Shown here piece after piece: positions 51,370 through 60,367 of a stretch of 64,000 nt of DNA. Position numbers and translations under genes: made by a program. The notes under the pieces were generated by a model. The model did no database searches. It was not told where the DNA came from and saw only the letters and a program-made list of their open reading frames with translations. Source of the DNA: Lachnospiraceae bacterium (GTDB lineage Bacteria > Bacillota > Clostridia > Lachnospirales > Lachnospiraceae); contig JAFZUY010000045.1 of NCBI GenBank assembly GCA_017618075.1, positions 1 through 64,000 of the forward strand, written 5' to 3'. The first letter of the stretch is position 1. Each line of letters begins with the position of its first letter.

Positions 51370-53946
51370 TTATCTTGACATTATTTCCCACATCTGAGCA
51401 TTTAAGATGTCCTGGTAATTCTCCTGTGCGTAGAATTCCGAATTATGGCAACAGTGGTTATCTACGATGTTATTCTTACCGTAATCAAGTAATTCTGATT
51501 CCTTAAGAGGAAGAGTAGCAACACCTTCTGTTGCGAAAGGACATGTCTCGCAAGCAATCTTGCCGTCGTAAGCGCATATAATGCCTTTATAATGAACATC
51601 ACAGAATTCTGTAGGTTCTGTGCCGACTTCAAAGTATTCTGTTCTTATACAGTCATCACAGAGGCCTTCATTGGGTATCTTACCGGACTGCGTGCATATA
51701 GCGCGTGTTGTAATACCGTTAGGAATATCAAATGATGCATTAGGAAGATTCGAATGGATTCTTCCCATACATTCTTTCCAAAGGTATTTAGCTATATCAT
51801 GCTGATCTTTTCCAAGATCTACGTTGTTGTCAAAACCAACCCATACGGTAGCTGTGTAATACGGTGAATAACCGGCGAACCAGATATCGTTGTAGGATGA
51901 GGTGGTACCTGTTTTACCTGCAATTGACATATTTCCGAAGTCAACCATATGTGCTGTACCGTTTCTGATAACGTCCTGCATTGCGGATGTCAAAAGGAAA
52001 GCGGTTGTTTCTTTAAGAACTCTTCTTTGTTCGAACATTGAACTGTCGAGAATTATATTTCCTTCATCGTCAGTTACTTTTGAGTATAAAAGAGGCTGAT
52101 TGTAAATACCGCCGTTTGCGATACTTGCATATGCGGCATTTGTTTCCATATTGGTAACACCGTGGGTAATACCGCCGAGAGCGAGAGCCTGGTTAATATC
52201 TGACATTACCTGACCGTCTCTGGTTACTTCTCTGTCAACAAGTGTTGTGAAACCAAAATCAATGAGCTTGTCATAACCTGCCTGAGGTCCTATCTGTGTT
52301 AAGACCTTAACCGTAACGATGTTAAGAGAGTCCTTAATACCTGTTCTTAGAGTACATACACCACGGTAGTTCTGTCCGTACCAGTTAGAAATAGGACGCC
52401 CGTTTTTGTAAGTAAAAGGAGCGTCATCCTGAACGTTTGCCAATGTAAATTCACCTGAATCTATGGCGGGAGCGTAAGTGGAGAGTACCTTAAATACCGA
52501 ACCCGGCTGTCTCATTGTATCTGAAGCTCTGTTAAGAGTCTTACTTGCAACCTTTTCACCACGACCGCCGACCATTGCAAGAACGTATCCTGTATGCTGG
52601 TCCATAACTGTAATGGAAGCCTGAGGCTGAGGTACAAGGAGATAGTTTTCGGCTCTTTCCTCATCGCCTTCTTCGAGAATAGCTGCCTTATATTCTTCGA
52701 TAGCTGCAAGGGCTTCTTCTTCAGAATTGTATATAAGATTGAAATCTTTGTTAAACTGCTTGAAGTATGTCTGGAACATTTCTGTCGAGTGGTTTACGAC
52801 ATCTCCGTTTGCCTTATCTACAGTTAATTGGTAACTTAAGAGATATTTTGTTTTTCCTGCATAGCTTTCTTCGTTGCCGAATACTTCGTCACAATAACCT
52901 TGAATCTCAGGATTCTGTGTGGAATAAATTTTAAGTCCGCCTGCGTAAAGCTTTCTGTATGCGGTTTCTTCGTCATAACCTGCAACTTCGACTAAATGCT
53001 TTCCAACTTGATCTGTAAGCTCATCTACGAAGTAGGAGTTTACATTATTTGAAAGAGCAACTTCATTGTTCTTTTTAATTCTTGAATAAACATCATCTGC
53101 AAGAGCTTCGGTCCATTCTTCCTTAGTGATATAGCCCTGTTCATACATATATTTTAAAACTGTAGCTCTTTTTTCCTCGTTCTTATCAGGATGGGAGATA
53201 GGATTGTACTTTGCAGGGTTCTGTGTGATACCGGCAAGAACAGCGCATTCGGATAATGTAAGCTGATAAACCGGTTTTCCGAAATATCTTTGAGAAGCGG
53301 ACTGAACTCCGAGAGTGTTCTGACCGAGGTTGATTGTATTTAAATAGTATTCGAGAATTTCTGTCTTGGACATTTTTTTCTCGGTATCGATAGCGATATA
53401 CTGTTCCTGAATTTTTCTTTTAAATCTGTTGATGTTATTTGTTTCGGTAACCCAGCTTTCGTCAAAACCGTTGTTTTTGATAAGCTGCTGTGTGATGGTA
53501 GAACCACCCTGACTGAAATGAAAACCGCTTTTGATTCCTTCGAAACCGGCACGAACAATAGCTTTGATATCAATACCGTTATGCTCGTAAAAACGTTCAT
53601 CCTCAATGGCAACAAATGCATCGCAAAGATCCTGGGGTATTTTATCAATGCCTACATAACTTCTGTTTGCGTTTGCCGAAACCAGTTTGGTCATTTCATG
53701 ACCTTCGCAGTCATATACAACAGATGCATATCCCTTAGGCTTTAAATCGCTGATGTCGAGTTCGGGCGCAGAAGCCAAAACCCCGTTAAATGCACCTAAA
53801 CCGACACACATAAGAAGTACACATCCGATAATAAATGCTATAAATAATAATTCTAAGACAGACACCTTAAAAAGATTTGCAACTTTAATGCCTTTTGAAC
53901 GCATCTGTCTTAAAGTTCTTTTTATTCCAAGTTTGGAAAAGTTCAT
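51370..53946 (-). CDS. class A penicillin-binding protein (PBP1A-like)
   Basis: 858 residues. One membrane helix (about 31-55); a GT51 glycosyltransferase domain with AIEDERFYEHNGID (catalytic Glu about 115) and QGGSTITQQL; a transpeptidase domain with the SxxK serine in QPGSVFK (about 479), SLN, and KTGTT (about 675). It polymerises and cross-links peptidoglycan outside the membrane. The C-terminal 120 residues carry about ten cysteines (CDDC, CDVH, CETC, CC), possibly disulfide-bonded or metal-binding. AAAGGAAAC lies before the start on the minus strand. Confidence 0.96.
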   Translation of the reverse strand: MNFSKLGIKRTLRQMRSKGIKVANLFKVSVLELLFIAFIIGCVLLMCVGLGAFNGVLASAPELDISDLKPKGYASVVYDCEGHEMTKLVSANANRSYVGIDKIPQDLCDAFVAIEDERFYEHNGIDIKAIVRAGFEGIKSGFHFSQGGSTITQQLIKNNGFDESWVTETNNINRFKRKIQEQYIAIDTEKKMSKTEILEYYLNTINLGQNTLGVQSASQRYFGKPVYQLTLSECAVLAGITQNPAKYNPISHPDKNEEKRATVLKYMYEQGYITKEEWTEALADDVYSRIKKNNEVALSNNVNSYFVDELTDQVGKHLVEVAGYDEETAYRKLYAGGLKIYSTQNPEIQGYCDEVFGNEESYAGKTKYLLSYQLTVDKANGDVVNHSTEMFQTYFKQFNKDFNLIYNSEEEALAAIEEYKAAILEEGDEERAENYLLVPQPQASITVMDQHTGYVLAMVGGRGEKVASKTLNRASDTMRQPGSVFKVLSTYAPAIDSGEFTLANVQDDAPFTYKNGRPISNWYGQNYRGVCTLRTGIKDSLNIVTVKVLTQIGPQAGYDKLIDFGFTTLVDREVTRDGQVMSDINQALALGGITHGVTNMETNAAYASIANGGIYNQPLLYSKVTDDEGNIILDSSMFEQRRVLKETTAFLLTSAMQDVIRNGTAHMVDFGNMSIAGKTGTTSSYNDIWFAGYSPYYTATVWVGFDNNVDLGKDQHDIAKYLWKECMGRIHSNLPNASFDIPNGITTRAICTQSGKIPNEGLCDDCIRTEYFEVGTEPTEFCDVHYKGIICAYDGKIACETCPFATEGVATLPLKESELLDYGKNNIVDNHCCHNSEFYAQENYQDILNAQMWEIMSR

Positions 53947-54100
53947 GTTGTTTCCTTTCGTAAATAAGCCTAAAACAAGGCGTTTTCAAGTCGTATTACA
54001 CAACATATTGATGCAGATTATCCCCAGCACATATAAAATCAAATATATATTATAATATAAATTAGGAAATTTGTTAATACTTTCAAAAGTCTCTTTCATC

Positions 54101-54129
54101 TTGTAAAAAGGTGTCCCCTTTGATAGAAT
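54101..54129 (+). promoter_or_regulatory. promoter for yigZ-thyA-folA
   Basis: TTGTAA (54101-54106), 17-base spacer, TAGAAT (54124-54129). Confidence 0.6.
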
Positions 54130-54145
54130 TATCTTCGAGGTTAAA

Positions 54146-54760
54146 ATGAAAAAATTAGTCAGTTCTGAAGAAGGTATTTATATAGAAAAAAAGTCAAAAT
54201 TCATCTGCCATTTGTTTAATGTAACAAATGCCGATGAGGTGACTGAAATTATAAAGGCTGAGAAGAAAAAGTATTACGACGCCAGACATCACTGTTTTGC
54301 TTATGTTATAGGGGATGACGGGTCGGATATTAAATGCAGCGATGACGGCGAACCTTCCGGTACGGCCGGCAGACCGATGCTTGACATACTTCAAAAAGAA
54401 GGCCTGACTGATATTTTATGCGTTGTAACCAGGTATTTTGGCGGTACTCTTTTAGGAACAGGCGGACTTGTTAGGGCTTATTCATCCGCTCTAAAAGATG
54501 CGATAGATAAAAGTGCTTTTAAGAACGAGACGGAAGCAGTAATCGTAAAATACAAATACGGATATAATTTCGATGCAAGAATATGTTCTTATTTAAGAGA
54601 TAAGAACATAAAAGTATTGGACAGTGAATATACCGATGCGGTCGAAATTACGATTGTTTTGGAAAAGGAAATGTATTCGTCGGTAAATGACGATTTGGTT
54701 AATATAACTAACGGAAACATTGAAAAAACAGATGAAACAGAATGCATGTATGCATTATGA
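54146..54760 (+). CDS. YigZ/IMPACT family protein
   Basis: 204 residues. The UPF0029 N-terminal domain contains ARHHCFAYVIGDDG, CSDDGEPSGTAGRPML and RYFGGTLLGTGGLVRAY, the family signature; a short C-terminal ferredoxin-like domain (about 135-204) follows. Yeast YIH1 and mammalian IMPACT bind GCN1; the bacterial role is unknown. Starts a three-gene operon with thyA and folA. Confidence 0.93.
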   Translation: MKKLVSSEEGIYIEKKSKFICHLFNVTNADEVTEIIKAEKKKYYDARHHCFAYVIGDDGSDIKCSDDGEPSGTAGRPMLDILQKEGLTDILCVVTRYFGGTLLGTGGLVRAYSSALKDAIDKSAFKNETEAVIVKYKYGYNFDARICSYLRDKNIKVLDSEYTDAVEITIVLEKEMYSSVNDDLVNITNGNIEKTDETECMYAL

Positions 54761-54772
54761 GAGGGGAAAGAA

Positions 54773-55621
54773 ATGAGTTACGCAGATCAGATTTTCATTA
54801 ATATGTGCAAGGATATCCTGGAGAACGGAACCAGTACCGAAGGCGAAAAAGTAAGACCTCACTGGGAAGACGGAACAAGCGCTTATACCATAAAGAAATT
54901 CGGCGTTGTTAACAGATACGATTTATCCAAAGAATTCCCTCTTATTACATTAAGAAGAACGGCTCTTAAATCCGCTACGGATGAGATTTTATGGATATGG
55001 CAGAAAAAGTCCAACAATATCAATGATTTGCACAGTCATATCTGGGACGAGTGGGCAGATGAAAACGGCTCTATCGGCAAAGCATACGGATATCAGCTTG
55101 GCGTAAAGCATCAGTACAAAGAAGGCATGATGGATCAGGTCGACAGAGTTATTTACGATCTTAAAAACAATCCTTTTTCACGTCGTATCATGACCAATAT
55201 TTATGTTCATTCCGATTTACACGAAATGAATCTTTACCCCTGTGCATACAGCATGACATTTAACGTAACACAGAAGAAGGGCGATGACAAGCTCACATTA
55301 AATGCTATTTTAAACCAGCGTTCTCAGGACGTGCTTGCCGCAAACAATTGGAATGTTGTTCAGTATTCCGTGCTTGTTCATATGCTTGCACAAGTTTGCG
55401 ATATGAGAGTCGGAGAACTTGTACACGTTATTGCAGACGCACATATTTACGACAGACATATTCCCCTCGTAAAAGAACTTATCGAGAGACCTACATATGA
55501 TGCTCCGACATTCTGGTTAAATCCTGACATTCATGATTTTTATGAGTTTACCAGAGATGACGTTAAGGTTGAAAATTATGTGACGGGACCTCAGATTGAG
55601 AATATTCCCATCGCTATATAA
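54773..55621 (+). CDS. thyA: thymidylate synthase (ThyA type), variant
   Basis: 282 residues. IWDEWADENG, the nucleophile in YPCAYS (about residue 157), LNQRSQDVL and DAHIYDRH fit the ThyA fold and dUMP site. The residue after the nucleophile is Ala instead of the usual His, and AYGYQLG replaces the common VYGxQWR, so it belongs to a divergent branch. It methylates dUMP with methylene-tetrahydrofolate and yields dihydrofolate, which the next gene reduces. Confidence 0.93.
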   Translation: MSYADQIFINMCKDILENGTSTEGEKVRPHWEDGTSAYTIKKFGVVNRYDLSKEFPLITLRRTALKSATDEILWIWQKKSNNINDLHSHIWDEWADENGSIGKAYGYQLGVKHQYKEGMMDQVDRVIYDLKNNPFSRRIMTNIYVHSDLHEMNLYPCAYSMTFNVTQKKGDDKLTLNAILNQRSQDVLAANNWNVVQYSVLVHMLAQVCDMRVGELVHVIADAHIYDRHIPLVKELIERPTYDAPTFWLNPDIHDFYEFTRDDVKVENYVTGPQIENIPIAI

Positions 55622-55633
55622 AAGGAGATAAAA

Positions 55634-56125
55634 ATGAATTTGATTGTTTGCGTTGATGCCAACTGGGGCATCGGATATAAAAACGAGCTTCTTGTAAGAA
55701 TCCCTTCGGACCAGAAGTTTTTCAGGGAAACAACCACAGGAAAAGTAGTTGTTATGGGAAGAAAAACACTTGATTCTTTTCCCGGTCAGAAACCTCTTAA
55801 GAACAGAACAAATATAGTAATTACATCCAACAAAAGCCTCGAGTCAAAAGACGGCGAAATATATGTTCATTCGATTGAAGAGTGCCTTGAATTATTAAAG
55901 CAGTATAACGATGAAGATATCTTTATCATCGGCGGTTCGAGCGTATACAAGGAATTTCTTCCTTACTGCAACAGAGCTTTTATCACGAAAGTTGACAGAG
56001 CCTTCAGTGCGGATTCGTATTTTCCCAATCTCGATGAGGATGAAGAATGGAAGATGGTAAAAGAATCGGACGAGCAGACATACTTTGACAATACATTTGC
56101 ATTCACTGAGTATGTAAGAATATAA
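55634..56125 (+). CDS. folA: dihydrofolate reductase
   Basis: 163 residues. VDANWGIGYKNELLVRIPSD (substrate loop), VVMGRKTLDSFP, NIVITSN and IIGGSSVYKEFLP (NADPH sites). Follows thyA by 12 bases; the pair regenerates tetrahydrofolate consumed in dTMP synthesis. AGGAG before the start, terminator after the stop. Confidence 0.97.
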   Translation: MNLIVCVDANWGIGYKNELLVRIPSDQKFFRETTTGKVVVMGRKTLDSFPGQKPLKNRTNIVITSNKSLESKDGEIYVHSIEECLELLKQYNDEDIFIIGGSSVYKEFLPYCNRAFITKVDRAFSADSYFPNLDEDEEWKMVKESDEQTYFDNTFAFTEYVRI

Positions 56126-56130
56126 AAACT

Positions 56131-56162
56131 AAAATAATCCCTTATCGGGGATTATTTTTTTA
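56131..56162 (+). terminator. intrinsic terminator after folA
   Basis: Stem AAAATAATCCC/GGGATTATTTT, loop TTATCG, T-run. Confidence 0.93.
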
Positions 56163-56206
56163 TGATTAAAATCTGTACAAAAATAGATTTTATATAAGAT
56201 TTTTAA

Positions 56207-56234
56207 TTGACAATTAAAGGCGATTCGGTATAAT
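56207..56234 (+). promoter_or_regulatory. strong promoter for dapA
   Basis: Perfect TTGACA (56207-56212), 16-base spacer, perfect TATAAT (56229-56234). Confidence 0.85.
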
Positions 56235-56266
56235 TAAGGATAGTTTTTTCGAAAGGAGAGGTGAAA

Positions 56267-57151
56267 ATGTCAGTTTTTACAGGCGCGGCAGTTGCCATAG
56301 TAACACCGTTTAAAGCAAACGGAGAAGTCGATTACGAACAGTTTTACAAGAATATTGAATTCCAGATCGCTCACAAGACTGATGCCATTGTTGTATGTGG
56401 TACGACAGGTGAATCATCAACTATGAGTCACGAAGAACATCTGGACGTTATAGAGGCCTGCGTCAAGCGCGTAAACGGCAGAGTACCGGTTATCGCCGGA
56501 ACAGGTTCCAACTCAACAGCGGAAGCAATTCATTTGTCTACTGAAGCTGAGAAGCGTGGAGCAGATGCTCTGTTACTTGTATCACCTTATTACAATAAAG
56601 CTACTCAGAAAGGTTTGTTCTTACATTTTAAAGCGATTGCGGATTCGGTTAAGATTCCCTGCATCCTTTACAATATCCCCGGCAGAACGGGTGTGAACAT
56701 CCTTCCTGCTACAATCGTAAAGCTTTGTACAGAAGTTGAGAATATCGTAGGTGTTAAGGAAGCTACAGGAGATCTTGCACAGACAGCAAGACTTTCCAAT
56801 CTCGCAAAAGGTAAAGTTGATATTTACTGTGGCGATGATATAATGACACTTCCGTTTATGTCTATCGGAGCACTCGGAGTTATTTCCGTACTTTCGAATA
56901 TCGCTCCCGAAGATGTTCATGACATGTGTGCTAAGTTTTCGGAAGGCAAGGTTGCCGAAGCAATGGAAATGCAGTTAAAAGCTGTTCCGCTTACAGATGC
57001 TTTGTTCAGCGAGGTTAATCCCATCCCTATTAAGAAGGCTATGAGCTACATGGGAATGTGCGATGATGTTTACAGATCGCCGCTTTGCACTATGGACGAG
57101 ACGAAAGCAGAAGCTCTTAAAAATGAGATGAAGGCTTACGGACTGTTATAA
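56267..57151 (+). CDS. dapA: 4-hydroxy-tetrahydrodipicolinate synthase
   Basis: 294 residues from ATG 56267, chosen over the GTG at 56261, which overlaps the AAAGGAGAGG ribosome binding site. Aldolase-type barrel with CGTTGESSTM, SPYYNKATQ (Tyr109), YNIPGRTG (Tyr135) and the Schiff-base lysine in GVKEAT (K164). It condenses pyruvate with aspartate semialdehyde, the first committed step to lysine and diaminopimelate. dapB follows beyond a weak terminator. Confidence 0.96.
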   Translation: MSVFTGAAVAIVTPFKANGEVDYEQFYKNIEFQIAHKTDAIVVCGTTGESSTMSHEEHLDVIEACVKRVNGRVPVIAGTGSNSTAEAIHLSTEAEKRGADALLLVSPYYNKATQKGLFLHFKAIADSVKIPCILYNIPGRTGVNILPATIVKLCTEVENIVGVKEATGDLAQTARLSNLAKGKVDIYCGDDIMTLPFMSIGALGVISVLSNIAPEDVHDMCAKFSEGKVAEAMEMQLKAVPLTDALFSEVNPIPIKKAMSYMGMCDDVYRSPLCTMDETKAEALKNEMKAYGLL

Positions 57152-57164
57152 TTTTCAGGAATCT

Positions 57165-57193
57165 TAAGGGCACCTTTTAAGGCGCCCTTTTAT
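57165..57193 (+). terminator. imperfect terminator between dapA and dapB
   Basis: Stem AAGGGCACC/GGCGCCCTT with one A-C mismatch, then TTTT; read-through into dapB is likely. Confidence 0.7.
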
Positions 57194-57215
57194 ATTATTT
57201 ATAGGAGAAAAAGAT

Positions 57216-57971
57216 ATGTTAAGAATAATAATGCACGGCTGTAACGGTCGCATGGGCCAGGCCATTACAAGAATCGTAAAAGAAGATAACGATATGCAGA
57301 TCGTAGCGGGGATAGACCCTTTTGACGGTGTTTTAAATGATTATCCCGTATATAAAAGTATAAATGAATGTAATATTGCTGCAGATGTAGTAATTGATTT
57401 TGCATTTGCAAACGCAGTTGACGGACTTTTGGATTACTGCCTTGATAAAAAGCTTCCCATCGTACTTTGCACAACCGGTTTAAGTGATGCACAGATGGAT
57501 AAAGTTAAAGAGGCTTCTAAAAGCATTGCTATTTTAAAATCAGCCAATATGTCATTGGGCGTAAATCTTTTAATTAAACTCCTAAAAGAAGCAGCACCCG
57601 TTCTCGGAAATGCTGGATATGATATTGAAATAGTTGAACAGCATCATAAAATGAAAAAAGATGCTCCAAGCGGTACGGCTTTGGCACTTGCAGATACAAT
57701 TAACGAAGCACTTGATAACAGATATTCTTACGTTTATGACAGAACTGGTAGAAGTGAAGCAAGAAGAGAAAACGAAATCGGTATTTCCGCAGTAAGAGGC
57801 GGTACAATCGTAGGTATTCATGATGTTATCTTTGCGGGTGAAGATGAAGTAATTACACTTAATCATACTGCTTATTCAAGAGCAATCTTTGCTAAAGGCG
57901 CTTTAACAGCAGCTAAATTCCTCGCAGGAAAAGAACCCGGATATTATGATATGCAGGATGTAATCGCTTAA
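57216..57971 (+). CDS. dapB: 4-hydroxy-tetrahydrodipicolinate reductase
   Basis: 251 residues. N-terminal nucleotide site MHGCNGRMGQAITR, CTTGLS, and the catalytic EQHHKMKKDAPSGTA (His-His and Lys). Second enzyme after DapA in the lysine pathway. AGGAG precedes the ATG. Confidence 0.96.
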   Translation: MLRIIMHGCNGRMGQAITRIVKEDNDMQIVAGIDPFDGVLNDYPVYKSINECNIAADVVIDFAFANAVDGLLDYCLDKKLPIVLCTTGLSDAQMDKVKEASKSIAILKSANMSLGVNLLIKLLKEAAPVLGNAGYDIEIVEQHHKMKKDAPSGTALALADTINEALDNRYSYVYDRTGRSEARRENEIGISAVRGGTIVGIHDVIFAGEDEVITLNHTAYSRAIFAKGALTAAKFLAGKEPGYYDMQDVIA

Positions 57972-57988
57972 TTTTATGAGGATAAAAT

Positions 57989-58753
57989 ATGAAATTCAGA
58001 CCATGTATTGATATACATAACGGTAAAGTTAAGCAGATCGTAGGTTCAAGCCTAACTGACGAATCTGCAAAGGAAAATTTCATATCGGATAAAGATTCTT
58101 CGTATTTTGCATCTCTTTATAAAGAGAACGGCCTTTACGGAGGCCATGTTATCATACTTAATAAGGCAGGAACAAAAGAATACGAAGCATCAAAAGAAGA
58201 AGCAATTAAGGCTTTTAAGGCTTTTCCCGACGGACTTCAGGTAGGCGGCGGAATTAATGACAATAATGCTTCCGAGTTCTTAAAAGCAGGCGCTTCGCAT
58301 GTGATAGTAACAAGTTTTTTGTTTGAAGACGGGAAACTTTCCAAAAAAAGAATGAAAAGCCTTAAAGATGCGGTTTCAAAAGAAAAAATCGTCTTTGATT
58401 TATCCTGTAAAAAGGTTGAAGACAAGTACTTTGTTACCACAGACAGATGGCAGACCGTTACAGGAACGGAGATGAACGCCGATACCTTAAAGAAGCTCGA
58501 AGAGTACTGTGACGAATATCTGATTCATGCGGTTGATGTTGAAGGCAAATGCAACGGCCCTGAGACAGACATCATAAAAGAACTTTCAAAATATGAAGGT
58601 AACAAAGTCACTTATGCGGGCGGAATTCGTTCGATAGAAGATGTTGAAGCCATAAAAGAAGCGTCAGACGGAAAGATTGATTTTACGATTGGATCTGCCC
58701 TTGATATCTTTGGCGGAAATCTTAAATTCGAAGATGTTGCGGTATATAACTAA
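57989..58753 (+). CDS. hisA: HisA, eukaryotic HIS6-type phosphoribosylformimino-AICAR-phosphate isomerase
   Basis: 254 residues. Motifs match fungal HIS6 more than ordinary bacterial HisA: FRPCIDIHNGKVKQIVGSSL, SSYFASLYKENGLYGGHVI, LQVGGGIND, FDLSCKK, DRWQTVTGTEMN, IHAVDVEGKCNG and GSALDIFGGN. The first Asp (residue 8) and the Asp of VDVEG are the expected catalytic pair. It performs the fourth step of histidine synthesis. No other his gene is nearby; it stands behind dapAB and before a terminator. Confidence 0.92.
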   Translation: MKFRPCIDIHNGKVKQIVGSSLTDESAKENFISDKDSSYFASLYKENGLYGGHVIILNKAGTKEYEASKEEAIKAFKAFPDGLQVGGGINDNNASEFLKAGASHVIVTSFLFEDGKLSKKRMKSLKDAVSKEKIVFDLSCKKVEDKYFVTTDRWQTVTGTEMNADTLKKLEEYCDEYLIHAVDVEGKCNGPETDIIKELSKYEGNKVTYAGGIRSIEDVEAIKEASDGKIDFTIGSALDIFGGNLKFEDVAVYN

Positions 58754-58757
58754 AAAG

Positions 58758-58785
58758 AAAAAGGACCGTAAATTCGGTCCTTTTT
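58758..58785. terminator. intrinsic terminator after hisA
   Basis: Perfect 11-bp stem AAAAAGGACCG/CGGTCCTTTTT, loop TAAATT. Symmetric A- and T-runs could stop both directions, including cspA. Confidence 0.93.
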
Positions 58786-58863
58786 GAATCTAGTTAAACT
58801 TTAATCCTTTTACAACTTGCTCTATATATTAATCAATATATTAAGGCACATAAAAATGACTAA

Positions 58864-59061
58864 TTATAACTTGGTTACATTAACTGCCTGAACTCCCTTG
58901 TCGCCTTCGATAACTTCGAATTCTACAGCAGCGCCTTCTTCAAGGGTCTTAAAACCATCGGATACGATTCCTGAGTAGTGAACAAAGATGTCTTTTCCGG
59001 ATTCGTCTGAGATAAATCCGTAACCCTTCTGGTTGTTAAACCACTTAACTGTACCTTTCAT
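58864..59061 (-). CDS. cspA: cold-shock protein
   Basis: 65 residues, a single cold-shock OB domain: [17 protein letters not shown] with RNP1 KGYGFI, and RNP2 DIFVHY. These proteins bind single-stranded RNA/DNA and loosen RNA structure. The minus-strand leader has a strong GGAGGT and a small hairpin GTTGC/GCAAC (59088-59101). Confidence 0.97.
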   Translation of the reverse strand: MKGTVKWFNNQKGYGFISDESGKDIFVHYSGIVSDGFKTLEEGAAVEFEVIEGDKGVQAVNVTKL

Positions 59062-59107
59062 GTATGCTTACCTCCGTAAAAAATTCAGTTGCACACGCAA
59101 CACAAAT

Positions 59108-59136
59108 AGAATATCATAATATAAATTTAATGTAAA
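59108..59136 (-). promoter_or_regulatory. promoter for cspA
   Basis: On the minus strand TTTACA (59136-59131), 17-base spacer, TATTCT (59113-59108). The 46-base leader contains the GTTGC/GCAAC hairpin. Confidence 0.65.
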
Positions 59137-59157
59137 GAAATTTTAAGGATTTTTGAT

Positions 59158-59844
59158 ATGAACAAAAGCAACGATAATAACGATAAAAAGGGCAGTTTGA
59201 TAATGTACTGGCTGCTCATGCTGACGCTTATTTTTCTTGTTGTAAATATCGTTTTGGTTGTCAGTTTTGTGAGAATTTCAAGTGATTTTTCATCACTTAA
59301 AAACACAACCACTATTCAGAACGAAGAGTATGAAACAGAGATAGAAAATCTTCAGCAAAAAGTAGCTCTCTTAGCGGAACATGTATCAATTGAAAATGAA
59401 AACAAATCCATAGAAGAGGCCAAAAAAAATCCTGTGGGTATTCCTGTCAGCGGTCAGGCTGAGATTATTAACGATCCCGAAGAAAATACCGAGAGTACAA
59501 CAGAGGATACCGGAGAAAACACAAGCTTCGAAGACAATCTGCTAAATCCTTACACACTTGAGATTTCGGTTTCGAAAGGTGCGAAGATTATTGCAACGGG
59601 TAACGGTATAGTATCCGAAGTTAAAGAGGATGATTTATACGGTTACCTCGTAAAAATAGATCATGAAAACGGATATGAAACTGTTTACAGATATGATGAA
59701 GAGCCCAAAATAACTAAGGGCGATGAAGTATTAAAGGGCCAGATGATCTTTGAAGTGACAAAATTAAAAGGTACTCTCGCATATCATATTTTATACGAGA
59801 ATACCTATATTAATCCTTTTGATATGATTGAAATATCAGGCTAG
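59158..59844 (+). CDS. membrane-anchored M23/LytM-like protein, apparently degenerate
   Basis: 228 residues: membrane helix (about 15-40), coiled coil (about 50-85), acidic linker rich in Glu/Thr, and a C-terminal LytM-like barrel (about 135-228) with GNGIVSEV, GYLVKIDHENGYETVYRY and GDEVLKGQMIFEV. The usual zinc ligands are missing: the YaHL position reads YRYD and the HLHFE motif reads AYHILYE. It may therefore regulate or bind the wall and not cut it. It ends 3 bases from the convergent TrpR-like gene. Confidence 0.78.
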   Translation: MNKSNDNNDKKGSLIMYWLLMLTLIFLVVNIVLVVSFVRISSDFSSLKNTTTIQNEEYETEIENLQQKVALLAEHVSIENENKSIEEAKKNPVGIPVSGQAEIINDPEENTESTTEDTGENTSFEDNLLNPYTLEISVSKGAKIIATGNGIVSEVKEDDLYGYLVKIDHENGYETVYRYDEEPKITKGDEVLKGQMIFEVTKLKGTLAYHILYENTYINPFDMIEISG

Positions 59845-59847
59845 TTA

Positions 59848-60144
59848 TTATTTATCTTTTTTGGGCAGACGCTCAAAAATCATATCATAGCCGTCACAGC
59901 CGTAATTAAGAGACCGGTTCACTCTGCTGATAGTGGCAGTAGATGCGCCGGTTTTTTCTACGATTTCCATATATGTCTTCTTTTCTCTTAGCATTGTTGC
60001 AACTTCAAAACGCTGGGAGAGTGAAAGAAGCTCGTTTATTGTACATAAATCTTCAAAAAAGGTATAACATTCTTCTTTTGATTCCAAACAGAGAATTGCT
60101 TCGAAAAGCGAATCCATAGCATCGGTTTTTAATTTAGGATTCAT
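59848..60144 (-). CDS. YerC/YecD-type TrpR-superfamily protein
   Basis: 98 residues. LSLSQRFEVATMLREKKTYMEIVEKTGASTATISRVNRSL is a TrpR-like helix-turn-helix region and defines the YerC/YecD family. Its target is not known; some relatives lie near trp or his genes. A strong GGAGGTG is placed before the start on the minus strand. Confidence 0.92.
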   Translation of the reverse strand: MNPKLKTDAMDSLFEAILCLESKEECYTFFEDLCTINELLSLSQRFEVATMLREKKTYMEIVEKTGASTATISRVNRSLNYGCDGYDMIFERLPKKDK

Positions 60145-60367
60145 ATTTTCACCTCCGGACTTTCACACTTAAAAACTTTAAAACTTTACATTTATAAAGC
60201 GTTTTTTAAAGTATATCACAATTATTTTTTTATTTCAATTTAATATTTTATTTATCCTTTGATTACTTTACTTTTACTGCCAAAATATATATAATTTATT
60301 TATATCGGACAAAAACCGTATCATTTAATTGTCCACCTATATTTTTTATATTTTTAGTTGTGAATTT

